A stretch of DNA of 64,000 nucleotides from Craterostigma plantagineum (lineage: Eukaryota; Streptophyta; Magnoliopsida; Lamiales; Linderniaceae), in NCBI GenBank assembly GCA_027422505.1, contig JAPQWV010000407.1, positions 372,001 through 436,000 on the forward strand. The letters are read 5' to 3'. The notes under the pieces were generated by a model. It had not been told where the DNA came from. It did not search any database and saw only the letters and a list, made by a program, of their open reading frames with translations. The position numbers and the translations under genes were made by a program. Below, piece after piece: positions 11,403 to 25,454 of this stretch; within the stretch, counting starts at the first letter, position 1; each line of letters opens with the position of its first letter.

Positions 11403-11777
11403 ATGGCTTACAATCAGGCCCCAAACCCTAAGCCGTGCTGCGTATGCCGAGCGCAGCGCAAAATTTGCGGCGAAGACTGCACATTCGCGCCGCACTTTCC
11501 CGTCGAACGCTCGGCGCAGTTCGAGGACGTGCGAGAGCTGTACGCAGTTCATAACCTGACGAAGATCGTGAGTGCAATTCCCGAGGGCGAACGGGCCGCG
11601 GCGGCGGATTCGATCGTATCCGAGGCGTGCCTACGAAACGAGGATAGAAGGGAGGTCGACGAGCTAGAGGTTAATCTCGCCGGGATTAGGGACGGGATTA
11701 ATTCCTTGAGGGGAGAGGGTACCTCGGGGGTGAAGGACGGGGATGCGAAGAAATGTCGTTTGTGGCCTATTGTATGA
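11403..11777 (+). CDS. Short divergent LOB-domain (LBD) protein
   Basis: An intronless ORF of 124 aa. The LOB cysteine motif C-x2-C-x6-C-x3-C is intact (Cys12, Cys15, Cys22, Cys26), followed by the family signature FAPHFP and a degenerate GAS block (FEDVRELYAVHNLTKIVSAI). The usual DPVYGC segment is replaced by NEDRREV, and the leucine-zipper-like coiled coil is only a short LEVNLAGIRDGIN. LBD proteins are plant-specific DNA-binding regulators of organ boundaries and lateral organs. The protein is shorter than usual (often 160-250 aa), with little C-terminal domain. The open frame is clean, so I do not call it a pseudogene, though reduced function is possible. Confidence 0.8.
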   Translation: MAYNQAPNPKPCCVCRAQRKICGEDCTFAPHFPVERSAQFEDVRELYAVHNLTKIVSAIPEGERAAAADSIVSEACLRNEDRREVDELEVNLAGIRDGINSLRGEGTSGVKDGDAKKCRLWPIV

Positions 11778-12546
11778 ATATATTTTGCGCTTGATGAATA
11801 ATAATAACGCATTAATTTTTTTTATGAACACTTGTCTTACTGAATCTCGTTGTTGAAATTGTTAAATGACCACTCCACCTGGCTAAAAACTAATCTTATA
11901 AATGGCGCATCGTATTTTAATTTTATACGTATTTATTCCCAGCACGCTTTCGCCTCACGTCTAGGCTCATTTTATGTAATATATGCACTTCGACGGCCAT
12001 TTTGCTTGAAAACTGCCTTTTGGTGTATCTATTAACCAATCAGAAATTTTCTCAAAATAACAATTAACAAAAAATAAATATTAGATCACATCTTTAGCCT
12101 AATGAAACTGCCTATTCTATTTTTAGTAAAATGCTTATTTTTACCAACTAAATATTAAAATCAAAATTAAAACAAAAACCTCTTATCAATTTTTATTTTC
12201 ATGCACACCGTAGGATGGGCAACATATACTAGTATCTCTTAAGCTTCTTAAGCTTTCATTGCAGATCGTAACTACTATACTACATGGATAAGGATCTCAA
12301 ACAGAAATTGCAATAACAATACTAATAACAATAAGTAAAGAAAAAAGTAGAGTGCATATATTATCAAGCGTCATTTTTCATGTTTTAAAGACAGGGTTAC
12401 ATGGATAAGTCTAATGAATGTGAGATCTCTAACTAAAACTTGCATTACAAATCACGAGAGAACAAAAATCTTTTTTTCGTGGTGCCATATAACAAATAGG
12501 CAGATGAATTAGAGAGTGGTTTTACCATATGTTGTGGTATGTTTTT
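11778..12546. other. Intergenic DNA between convergent genes
   Basis: 3' flanks of the LBD gene (+) and DPM1 (-). AT-rich; nothing recognisable. Confidence 0.5.
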
Positions 12547-14501
<1,955 letters not shown>

Positions 14502-14996
14502 CGACGAGACAAAACGAATCGCCCGATCAGATCAGCTCAGCTAAAATCAACGTCACGAAAGCCCACATCTCCAAGCGTGTCAGTGAAAGAGTTAGCTTCT
14601 CATTTTTTTGATAATGCCATTTGCCGAGCAGGTTTAGGAAATAACTACCGATCTTGATAAAGTATAAATTACGTCGGAAATATGGCCATTAGAACTATAG
14701 TCGTGGTTTCTGGGCTTAGACTAGGCCCACATGAAGTGGGCCTACGTGTGATTATCGTCTATATAGGCCCATTTGAAAGAAAAAGACGAAACGGCAAGAA
14801 AAATAGAAAGAAACGACAAACAGAAGAAAGCATGCATTGCATAGTCCAAAAACATCCGAAAAACAAGAGAGAAGAAACATTCAAAGTCCGAGAGAGCAAA
14901 AGCAAAGGTAAACAAATATTCATTCATGTCTGAACCATCATAGAAGAAAAGCAAACACATGAGCAAGCAAAAACCCACAGATCAATCCGTCGTCAT
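14502..14996. promoter_or_regulatory. DPM1 upstream region with site II (TGGGCY) elements
   Basis: Between the DPM1 start and the 3' end of the next minus-strand gene. Several TGGGCC/TGGGCT or AGGCCCA cores cluster at 14711-14770. Such site II clusters are frequent in promoters of plant housekeeping genes. No gene seen. Confidence 0.45.
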
Positions 14997-17900
14997 TCAG
15001 ACAAGATCACGGCCATCTTCTTCCCCCTCCTCCTCCTCGGCAGCACCACCATTAACAATCTGCTGCGAAGAAGTCGAACCACTGCCGCCACCAAGCATGT
15101 AATCAGCGTTCATCCTCAGCATCACGTCAGGCGAGTACACAATCTCCTTCCCCTTCCCCTTCCTCCCCTGCGCCGGCGGCGGCGCCGCCGCGCTGGAGAA
15201 GAAGTTGAAGTCATTGTCGAGCTCCATCCCATTAAAAGAAACCCTAGAACCGTTGCTCTGCTGATCGAGCACCAGCCCCACATAGTTGCTCCTCGGTATC
15301 TCAGGCGCAGGCGTCGTCGTCTGCTGCTGCTCGCCCATGAGTGGACTCCTCCAAGAAGAAACAGCGGGCCCGCCTTGCGCCGTACCATAGAAACTCGGAG
15401 AATAATTATTAGCAGAGAGACAATAATTAGGAAGAAGGGCGGCGTTGCTCTGCATGTTAAGAGGAGTAGGAAGCATGGTGGGATATTGAGAGCTCCAATT
15501 AGAAGAAGAAGAGCCGCCGAGCAATATTTGTGGATTGTTATTGTTCGCCGGAGGAGGATGAAATAAGCTCGACGAAGGAAGCTGAGTAGTAGCCGCCGAC
15601 GACGACGAATAAGAATCAAAACCACCCCAACAAGGAGAAGGAAAAGCCGTCGGAGGAGCGCCGGCGTTAATACTGTCGTCGTTATTGCTCGCTAGCAATT
15701 GATCATTCGAAGGCGTTTGAGGACAATAATTCATGACCAGCAGGTCGCTCCACGAAGGCAATGGTGCGGGCGAAGGAGGAGGAGGAGCAAAGGCGTTGCT
15801 TCGAAATACGAACGAATCGCCTCCTTGCAGCTTGCTGTTATTATTATCGCCGGTGATCGTCGTCATCCCATCGAAGAGCCAGCTGTCTTCCTTGGGGTTC
15901 GAGACGACCGCAGCCAGCAGCGATGTGTTCGCACCGTAATAATCGGGCTGCCCGCGAACGACGTCGTTCGACCTGCCCATGACCCAACAAGAGGATGAAG
16001 ACGACCCGTATGCAGTAGCGGGCTGAGGAGGCAACACGCTGAGATCTGCGGGGAATTGGTCGTCCACGCTTCGAGCGTAAGCGAATGGTTCGTCGAAAAT
16101 GGTGCCCTGAAAAAAAAATTTGTCGATATGAAAGAAATTAAACGTCGACTATTAGTTCATTGGAAATCTCAACACGCCCCCTCAGATAAAGTCGATATCA
16201 AACATGAGTCACAAACACACATCCTACAATCTTCAAAAATCATTTAAAAAAAAAAAAAAAACCAATTGATACTTCAATCAAATGATATCAACATAGAGGA
16301 GAATTAACCAAACAATGTATGTATATATACAAAGAATTTTGTTTAGGAAGTTAACAAGCTAGCTAGCAGGCCAAAGCAAATAAGAGATGAAACAAGTTAA
16401 TGTACATAGGTTTTCTAGAAAGAAAATAAAACAAGTTAATTATCAGCTAGAATAATGCTTAGTAGACACTGTTGAGAATTTCAGTCCCACATCGGAAAAT
16501 TAATATCATCCGGCTCAGTATATAAATCAAAGAGGCATCTCCACCTAATACCAATTGGTTTTAGGTTGGAACCCTCAATTTCAATATGGTATCAGAGCGG
16601 GTTCGATCCACGTGTTATCACGCATATTTCACTCACCGTCACTCGATTTCATATGTCCACGTGTTAGGCTTTGAATCGTGCCACACGTGAGGGGACATGT
16701 TGAGAATTTCAGTCCCACATCGGGAAATTAATATCACCCGGCTCAGTATATAAATCAAAGAGGCATCTCTACCTAATACCAATTGGTTTTAGGTTGGAAC
16801 ACTCAATTTCAATAGACACTAATAAGTAAACACAAGAAGCAATACAACGAGACTAGTTTTTCTGGCGGCGTCAAACTCTATGACAAAGTCAAATTGAGAC
16901 AAACCTAATTATAGCAAAGGGCTTATTCTTACATCAAAGTCTAGGTATGATTTAGACAGTCACAGATCTCAAGAAGAAAAATGGAGTCACAACACCATCT
17001 AGCTAGGGTTTCTTACATCGAATCCAAAACAGATCTAAGGAACACATAACACAAATAAACCTCTATTAGAAGATAAAATAAAATAAAATCATTTATCAAA
17101 GTGCATACTGACACCTGAAATTCCATTCCCCCAGGAGCCTTATTTTCATTTGTTTTCCCATAGGTATCATCACGCCTATTCATCTCTATGGGAATCTCTT
17201 CTTTTCCATCCATTTTCTCCTTTAGAATGTGAGCTGCATTTTCAATTTTCCACATATAAACATGCACACATATAATGTGGAGGAAAATAATAGGGTTAGT
17301 GTGGCAAACGGCATTTAATTACAAAAATCTAACTCAAAATATTCAAAAAGGGAAAAATGGTTATTTAGTACAGATAGGTGATTACGATGAAATATAATTA
17401 CCTGGATATTCATCACTCAAATGGTTTCTTATTCTAACGTTATTATGTGCTTCTAGAAGCTTCTTCCTTGGATTATTTTTCTGGGCTGTCTTCCCTCTTT
17501 TTCTTAAGGATATTGCTGCTTTACTAGGATGTGGATCATAGTCCTCATCATCATCATCATCGTCATCATCATCATCCTCAGATCGTCCACCCTTCGATTT
17601 CGTAGTGTCTCGCCTTCCTCGATCTCTTGTGCCTCGTGCCTAGTTATATACACTCAGTTACATACACACACACACACTAGTTCATGCAGCAAAAGTTCAT
17701 GGATTGCTAACTACAATCATATAAGAAAAATCCGTTTGGTCAGTAAATAATGCAATGTATACATATGGAGCAAATTTGAAGAAAATAGACTTAATGTTGA
17801 CATCAAGCTTTTCTACAACTCTACGAGAAATTATATCGAGTAATTTGACCAAGTCACACATCACAGCCTACAATCTTCATAAACAAGTAAAATAGGAAAT

Positions 17901-18370
17901 GAATCAATAAATATTAAATAAAATTATCATTTTCAGGCAATCCAATTAGTCCCACCTTGAAACACATCATCCCTTTCAAAATAAAAATTAAAATTAAAAC
18001 ACGCACACAGACACACTAATGCACACTCAGTTCATCTTAGATCTTTGCTATTTTTTTCTCAAATCTGGGGAAAGTTAAGTTTAAAAAAAAATCGAAAACT
18101 AACCTTATGCGAACCAACATTGTTAGATCCGCCATTGTCCTTCCTTTGTCTCGCCTTGGAATTTCCGTCTTGCGCTTGCGAATGCTTTTTATCTTCGATT
18201 TCCTTCATCTCATCTGATCGATTAAGCAAATCGAGGAATGCGTCCTTCCTCGCTCCCCTTTTGTTCGAATCGCTAGGGTTTTTATCGAACGTTTTTCGGA
18301 AAGTGATTAGTTTATTATCGATGGTTCCTCTTGGGCTACTAATGTGATATGAGTGATTACTAAGCCGCAT
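14997..18370 (-). CDS. Unrecognised Ser/Asn/Pro-rich, probably nuclear protein
   Basis: Four exons: 18104-18370, 17402-17639, 17115-17233, 14997-16106. They sum to 1734 nt, giving 577 aa, with all junctions in frame. I do not recognise the family. The N-terminal ~90 residues are basic and hydrophilic (RKDAFLDLLNRSDEMKEIED). An acidic run of about ten Asp follows (near residue 115), then a basic patch (SLRKRGKTAQKNNPRKKLLE) that could be a nuclear localisation signal, and a charged helix-prone segment (EYPAHILKEKMDGKEEIPIE). The large last exon is low-complexity Ser/Asn/Pro/Gly with blocks such as GTIFDEPFAYARSVDDQF and GRKGKGKEIVYSPDVMLRMN, ending in an acidic tail. The composition suggests a transcriptional co-regulator, but that is inference only. 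Intron 3 (about 1 kb) hosts a TRIM retrotransposon. Confidence 0.8.
16465..16819 (+). mobile_element. Complete TRIM (terminal-repeat retrotransposon in miniature)
   Basis: Two 117-bp direct LTRs (16470-16586 and 16698-16814) begin TGTTGAGAATTTCAGTCCCA and end TTTCAATA. I count four mismatches between them (about 97% identity). A primer-binding site TGGTATCAGAGC, complementary to the 3' end of initiator Met-tRNA, starts at 16587 immediately after the left LTR. A purine tract GTGAGGGGA precedes the right LTR. The element is flanked by a perfect 5-bp duplication GACAC (16465-16469 and 16815-16819). The internal region is only about 111 bp with no gag or pol, so movement would need enzymes from another element. 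It lies in sense-neutral intron sequence of the minus-strand gene 14997-18370. Confidence 0.93.
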
Positions 18371-19903
18371 CAAACTTGATGTGGCTGTGGAGAGACAAAA
18401 GATTCTTCTGAATTCTTTTGTTTTTCTTAAGTGTAGGGTTTTTTTGGCAGTATCAACTTATGTTTGTGAGTATTATGACGTCGTTAAACAAGTATCCGGG
18501 TTTTATATCGATATTACGCAAGCGTCACGTGCAAGTCACGCGTGTTAATTTTTCGTACGTGGCAAATAACGGGTCAATTCATTAAATTTTCTGTCCCATA
18601 ATTAATAGACGGTGCGGTGTATGTTGGTGAAAAGAATCTTCGCATGGTGAATGCAAAGTTATTCAGTTTTTTTTTTTTAAATCTCGGGTCAGTCGTCGAA
18701 CATATTTGACGAGCAAGTCGCCGGATATTTTCGCCGGATATTGTCCCTTGATATCCAATACATATTATGGCTTGATTGAGTTATTAGGACATGTATTTTT
18801 CATATTGTTTCAAAATTTACTTTGTTTTGATTGAATTTCAGTGTATATTTGTGAATTGTTTGAACATATTGTTATATTTTCGTTTTTCCATTTAGCAATT
18901 CATGTGTGAATTCTTATATTTGCTACTTTATGTCGTATAAATTTATCGTGTTAATTGTTAACTCAGAAAGGTCATTTAGTGGATATAATCCGTCATTAAT
19001 GATAAGATGAAAGTTTGGCATAAAAGTTATTACAATTTTTCTTAGGAAATTGATAGCTAGATTGAGTTGTTAATTACATACTTGACAGATAAGATTTTGT
19101 TGTCAGCCATATACTTGGTAACACTAGGGTTGTATCAATACAGTTTTTGGAGATAAAACGAATCCAACATTTAACGTATTAATCACTATGATCGAATAGT
19201 AAAAGAATAACAAAGAATTTAAATGTAGGAAGTTGATAATTAAATTGTGATATGCTAATTACATAAGTAACAGATGAATGATTTCACTACGTTTTCGTAA
19301 TGGTGTGTTTACTCCAACCCTCAATACTAGTTAAAGAAAAGGCTATTCTTCTTTCATCTTAATTAAGTTAATCCAATTTAATTTTGTTATGCATTTGCTT
19401 TATAAAAATCCCATAATAGACATAATTCTATACTAAATTGCTCTAGCTATTAATATTTGAATTTATTCCAAAACAACCCTATTTATTATAGTTCTATTTC
19501 TATTCAGTTTGATTCATTTTTCTCTCGGACCAGACTTTGGTGTCATGAATCAACCCTCGTCAATGATATACTTAGCAGACAACAAACAAACATTCGATCC
19601 AAAACCATGTAAACGACCTATGGCTGAAACAATAATATCTAAATAAAATCAAATTCATTTTCTCCTTTTTGCCTCTTCTCACGGAGAGAAGAAAAGGAGA
19701 AGAAGAGATCGTGGTTTTTTTTTTTTTTTTTTATTTGCAGACAATTACATCTATCGTCGTATTCTTGAATTTGACTGAATCAAAACGAGGCACATACGCT
19801 TCCGATTCCATCATTTCTTCTTACAACATTTCATTCATTTAATAAAAAATTTCCACGACAGAAAAAGGAAAAAAAAAAAAGGAGGAAAGTAATATCAAAG
19901 AAA
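18371..19903. other. Intergenic region between divergent genes
   Basis: Shared 5' region of the unrecognised nuclear-type gene (-) and MLO (+). AT-rich with poly(T) and poly(A) runs near 19712 and 19870. A CACGTG-like G-box core (ATTACGCAAGCGTCACGTGC) lies near 18512-18531. No gene seen. Confidence 0.5.
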
Positions 19904-22900
19904 ATGGGGGGTGGTGGCGGAGGGAGCGGTTCGAGAGAACTTGATCGGACGCCAACATGGGCAGTTTCTTTAGTTTGCGCTGTCATCGTTCTTATATCGA
20001 TTTTGATGGAGAAGACTCTTCATAAAGTTGGAAAGGTAATCAAATATGAATCTTATTATAATTTTCTCTATGCTATATGTGTACATATATACACGTACGT
20101 GCATATAGATAGTCACGTATTTTGCTTTTTGCACGTAAAAAGGATCGTTGTTTTTAGCTGTAAGAATTGTCGAGAGCTAAAAGTATTAGAACCCTAATTT
20201 GATGAAATTCGATCTTGCGTTGTTTGATTCTTTGATTTCCTTGTGATGGAAGTATGTGCGTGAAGATTTCGATGAATCAGTCCATGTTTTCCAGACATTT
20301 TAGTCTATGTACATTATATAGCATTGACATATATTTACATACCCCAGACATTCGAAAAGAGAAAGAAGTTTGCTTTAGTTGAAGCCCTCGAAAAGATCAA
20401 AGCAGGTAATAAGTGTCCATATATCGAACATATAAAATCAGAAAAAGGGCCTTGGTGAGGCTCTGAAAATTTTATCCATTGATTTTCGTTTAACTTCATC
20501 TTTATGTTTTTGCACAGAACTCATGATTCTTGGATTCATTTCCCTGCTCCTCACTTTCGGCCAAAATTACATCACACAAGTTTGCATCCCCGAGAAATAT
20601 GGAAATACAATGTTGCCATGCGAATACAAAGAAGAATACAAACCAAAAGCAGCAGAAGAACATCATCGAAGGCTCTTATGGTACAAACGTAGGATTTTAG
20701 GGGCTGACAGCCCACCAAAAGATTGTGCAAAGGTATACACAATTTCAAATTTATGTAATATAGACGTATGTTTTTCATTCGACAGATGATCATATACGGT
20801 TTCGTATGGTCATATAACTTTGATAGGGATACGTCCCACTTATCTCCGCAAACGGGCTTCATCAACTGCACATCTTCATATTCTTTTTGGCCGTATTTCA
20901 TGTCTTCTACAGTACTATTACTATGATACTAGGAAGGTTGAAGGTAAGAATAAATCATGTCGTTGAAAAAGCAGCTTCGAAATAAACATGTCGAATTGCG
21001 ATTGTTTCACTCTACTTCTTTTAAACGCGGCGTAGATTCGTGGATGGAAAGAATGGGAAAGACAGATTACAGAAGAAAACGATGCATCTAACGGTGAACA
21101 TACTTGCGATAATTACATACATATATGCAAAGGCTAGCTACCAAACATCACCACCTTTTCTAAATCTATAATATGATCATATTATATATATACAGATCCT
21201 TCGAGGTTTAGGCTTACGCACGAGACATCTTTCGTAAAAGCCCATTCGAGTTTACTGGCGAAACCCCCCGTCATTTTTTATTTTGTAATGATCATTATAA
21301 CCATCTTTAATTTCCTATTTCTTCTTTCTCCCCACCATCGTCATCATGTTCTTTTCTTTTTTTCACATATTTCTGATTAGGTTTGCTTCATTCGGCATAT
21401 CTTGTACTCGGTTCGTAGGGCAGATTACTTAACGTTGAGACATGGATTTGTTTCTGTGAGTAATTCATACACCTATCTGTATGTTATCTGACAAGATAGA
21501 GTATGTAATAAATTCCATTTTTCTTTTTCATGAATTATAGGTTCATTTGTCTCCTGGAACTAAGTTCAACTTTCAGAAGTACATCAAAAGATCATTGGAA
21601 GACGACTTCAAAGTCGTCGTCGGAATTCCGTGAGCTTCCAAAATTTAATTTCCACATTTTTTCAGTCGACGCAAATTCGCAATCTTATTATTTTTTACAC
21701 TGCCTTTTTTTTAGGCCGATGTTATGGGGTTGCACGGTGATCTACCTCCTCGTCAACGTTAAAGGTTTAGTCCCTCGCCTTTTGTCTCCGCTTAACTTTA
21801 TATTGTGCTACACATTGTTAGAGAAAATTGCATATCAAATTTCGCCCTAAAAATGCAGTAATAAAATACGCATATCTCTAACAACGACGTAAAACCGTCG
21901 AAAAAATATTTCAGGATGGCAGGCGATGTTTTGGCTTTCCGTAATGCCTTTAGTAGTAAGATATATCTTCAATCAGTAACCCCTACAACTTAGTTTGAAT
22001 ATATACTATGAATTAATATACGCTGATAAATTCGATCGCTTTTTCGAAAAGATAATTTTAGCAGTAGGAACGAAGCTTCAGTCGATCATAGCTCAGATGG
22101 CTATCGAAATTCAAGAGAGGCACGCCGTCGTTCAAGGAATACCGCTCGTGCAAGTCTCCGATAGACATTTTTGGTTCCAAAAACCGAAGTTTATCCTTCA
22201 GCTCATTCATCTCACGCTTTTTCAGGTCGATTTTTTTCGCCCGAATATTGTTTACGAACTCTACGAAAAACTCATCTTACACTGCAAACTAATAACCTTG
22301 TTTTATATACTTGCACAGAATGCGTTCGAGATAACCTATTTCCTATGGATAACGGTAATGATCTTTATTAGTTAAAACTCATTTCTTGATTTTATCCTTT
22401 ATTACAGAGACTAAAATTTTCTTCAATGTGTTTATTGCAGTATGAATTTGGACTCCATTCGTGCTTCCACAGTTACTTCGCTCTTGCCGTTGTTAGAGTT
22501 ATTATAGGGTAAGCAAAATCATCCAAAAAATAAATAAATAAAACCCTCAAATATTATTTACATATATACTCTTTTTTCAGGCTTTGTGTGCAGATTCTAT
22601 GCAGCTACATTACACTTCCACTCTATGCACTCGTTACACAGGTTACAAAAAAAAATCTCATTTTTTTTCTCCCTATCATCATGTTCAGATTCCAACATTT
22701 TTCTCATCTTAAAAAAAAAAAAATTAACCAGATGGGATCATGCATGAAAAAATCAATCTTCGACGAGCAAACTTCGAAGGCCTTGATGAACTGGCACAAC
22801 AAGGTGAAGAAGAAGACAGATCGAGTCATTCCTAAGCCAATCAAAACAAGGACATTAGGACAAAGTAGCGAAGATTCTGAGGGAAGTTCTCCCAACGAGG

Positions 22901-23043
22901 CCACCGAGCAATCGAACATCGAAATTGGTAATACAAGGGATTCGTTGTCGCCTAGAGAGATGGTCGAAATAGACCTCGGAGAAGAAACTAATGCCAATCG
23001 TAATATTGGTCCCGCTAAGGATTTGTTGACGGGCACCTGGTGA
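19904..23043 (+). CDS. MLO: MLO-family seven-transmembrane calmodulin-binding protein
   Basis: Fifteen exons: 19904-20035, 20348-20405, 20518-20732, 20827-20943, 21036-21093, 21196-21284, 21381-21455, 21541-21629, 21715-21764, 21915-21955, 22052-22225, 22319-22354, 22441-22508, 22581-22641, 22732-23043. They sum to 1575 nt, giving 524 aa. MLO proteins are plasma-membrane calcium-channel-like proteins; some are powdery mildew susceptibility factors, others act in reproduction or root signalling. Landmarks: [20 protein letters not shown] (TM1), the [15 protein letters not shown] segment, [37 protein letters not shown] (last TM), then a calmodulin-binding helix around [12 protein letters not shown]. 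The first extracellular loop is short. The C-terminus ends DLLTGTW and lacks the (D/E)F(S/T)F tetrapeptide of clade V susceptibility MLOs, so I do not assign a clade. The acceptor of exon 11 (AAAAG before ATAATTTTAGCAG) was chosen because nearer AGs break the frame. Confidence 0.95.
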
Positions 23044-23380
23044 AAAACGAAACGCATGAATTTTCTTTTGTTGTAATAGTGAAGATTTAGCTTTAAATTT
23101 TGATTCTTTAAGGAGGTACTTCTTGTGACCCTCGACGTGTTTTGTAATCGTGTGGATCGTATTATAAGTTTTGTGGGCTTGATGTATCGCACGTCGTACA
23201 GTCACGAAATTTGAGTCTTGTAGTAGAGACGAATAGCTCATCTTATCAGCTAATATTAACAGCAAAAATATGTGAATGATCAAGAATTGGGAAGAAAGAT
23301 AAATTGACCAACATTTTGCCCTAGGTGTGCTTCTTCTTCAACCTTTTTTAAGCGTGGATCCATAGTCTTTATGCTGAGAA
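23044..23380. other. Convergent 3' flanks of MLO and FKBP18
   Basis: About 340 bp shared by the 3' UTRs of two convergent genes. Nothing else seen. Confidence 0.6.
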
Positions 23381-24863
23381 TCACTTTCCTTGAGGAGGTT
23401 GAATCACTTGCAAAAGTTCGATGTTCAGTTCAAACTCGGTGTTAGGCTGCAAAGTTCAGACACAAACAAGAAAGTTAGGACCTTAGAGAGCTTTGTTCAT
23501 TGCGATCGATCACCTACTGTGGATGCATTATTAGCAATGTCAACATCATCAAGTCATATATATGTGATGTTAAGTGTAAGGCCATGCAGTATCAAATTTG
23601 AACGATCGATAAAAAATTTTGCAGTATGAGAAGCAGATTCATTATCATTTATGGAAAAAGAATTACCGGGATTTCATTCATTCCTCTAGAGCCATATCCA
23701 GAGTCAGGTGGGACGATCACAGTCCTCTGAATCCACGAAAAAAGAATAGCGAAAATAAGTGAAGTGAAGCATGAATATCTTATAAGTTCGTCTTTTTCCC
23801 TTTTTTTTCGCAAGCTTTACATTACCTTCCCACCCACTCTCATTCCCTCAGTTATCGTGTACATAGCTTTCGGAGGTTTAGGTGCTGCTTGTGCTGAGAA
23901 TAAGCCATTTGGATTGTCTACAAACTCTCTTTTTCGCTCTTTTCCCGGTAAAGCTCCAACTTGGAACTCATATGGCTATTCGGAAACAAAAATAAAATCA
24001 AATGAGAGCTAAATCATAACCAAAAGATACATCTTTTTGACTTGAGAGAAGGCTATGCATGTAAGAAGATCAACCTGGGCTATGATCCTATTACCAGCCA
24101 AGAGTTTAGATTCTCGGCTCGATACTGCTGTAATACCGCGATAAACACAGTCAAAATGGACCTGCCAATTACTGCAATGAGTGAATAAGGGGAGAACTGC
24201 AAAATTCTTGCGTGTAATAGAAAAAACAAAAATTACAATCTTAACCGATAAAAAACCTGCACTGTCGATCCTTTTTCTGCGACGGGTCCCTTACCATCGA
24301 CGAGATCGTAGTACTTAAGCCCATCCTCTGCTTTACAACACAATGTTATCATAATACAGATCCCAAGAACATTGACATCATTGAACAACTTCAAATTTCC
24401 CAGACAAAAACTGATGATGGGATGAATATTCTAAACATAAACGAGCTGGGTTTTTTGATACATTATCAACTGTGATTGCAATCACACCCAACAAAAGCCT
24501 CACAAGTAGAGGAAGAAGAGTCTCAGACAACTCTCAACAAAAGCATGAAACTTTATCAAATCTAACAGATGGTAAAGTATATTAAACAAGACAAGAATGG
24601 GACTAACGGCTAGTTTGGTAATCCTCAATGGGAATAATCTTTCTGTTGCGCCTCTCTCTAGCTAGCAATGAATTGGGTACTGCTGTTAATGCGAGTGGTA
24701 CAACAGAGATGAGAATCGCACACCTTCTTGAAATGCTGGGCGGTATCGAATCTTCGATAACGAGCTGTTTAGGCTTCGAGCGTGAGATTCTTGACGTGGG
24801 CTTTGAACATGTCGCAGCAGCAGTAGTATTAGTGCAGGTGGTTCTTGATATTAGGGAAGCCAT
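23381..24863 (-). CDS. FKBP18: Chloroplast lumenal FKBP-type peptidyl-prolyl isomerase, FKBP18-like
   Basis: Six exons: 24608-24863, 24257-24327, 24075-24161, 23826-23975, 23667-23726, 23381-23446. They sum to 690 nt, giving 229 aa. The N-terminus is a bipartite transit peptide: Ser/Thr-rich stroma-targeting part, then a twin-arginine and hydrophobic core (SRRCAILISVVPLALTAVPN) ending near an A-R-E site, which points to Tat import into the thylakoid lumen. The FKBP fold follows (GLKYYDLVDGKGPVAEKGST, FVDNPNGLFSAQAAPKPPKA, PPDSGYGSRGMNEIP) and matches FKBP18 as I recall it. FKBPs catalyse prolyl cis-trans isomerisation in protein folding; lumenal members are often weakly active and act as chaperones for photosynthetic complexes. 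Confidence 0.93.
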
Positions 24864-25454
24864 GGATGGGCAGTTCAGTTCTTACAACTTAGACATTGGA
24901 TAAGAGAAGACGCCTATTGGTCGACTTTTAAAATAATAATATTAAAATGTTATAGATTTTTATTAGTTATAATTGAAAAAAAAAAAAAAAAAAGGTGTCC
25001 AATTGAAAGTGTTTTCACCTTCCCTTCCTTCCCTCTAAACTGAATAAATTAAAAATTGGATCTTTTAACAGGATCGCAGCTTTATAACTGTCTGCGTAGC
25101 ATCCTCCAAGAAATTGAAGGAATTAGCTCGATGGAGAAGAAGGGCTTCTTAATTTGTTAAAAGTGACATTATTTACTTGATAAAAGACTAAAGTATGAGG
25201 ATGTTTGATATATGAAAAAAAAATGAAAACAGACAATTGGTCGAAAATTTCCACTTAGAAACCGACTAGACACCGACAAACGTTCGACGAATATTACACC
25301 ATTGGGTAAAATAGAGCAGAAATCATGGAGTTCTGATGATGATGATCATCATCATCATTCAACACACAATTGATTCCAGAAAGTAAAAACAAGAAAATGA
25401 AGGATAACACTTAATATTATTAGGTCAACGGCTCGCCCAACTCGACCAACCCTT
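24864..25454. other. Intergenic DNA
   Basis: Upstream of FKBP18 and downstream of the NAC-like gene. A poly(A) tract lies near 24977-24993, and a GATGATGATGATCATCATCATC palindromic triplet run near 25336. No gene seen. Confidence 0.5.

Noticed and set aside
15122..15998. Several long open frames rich in Arg on both strands
   Set aside because: They are shadows of the Ser/Asn/Pro-rich last exon of the gene at 14997-18370 in other frames.
25336..25358. Palindromic GATGATGATGATCATCATCATC as an operator
   Set aside because: It is a simple GAT/ATC triplet run; palindromicity follows from low complexity.
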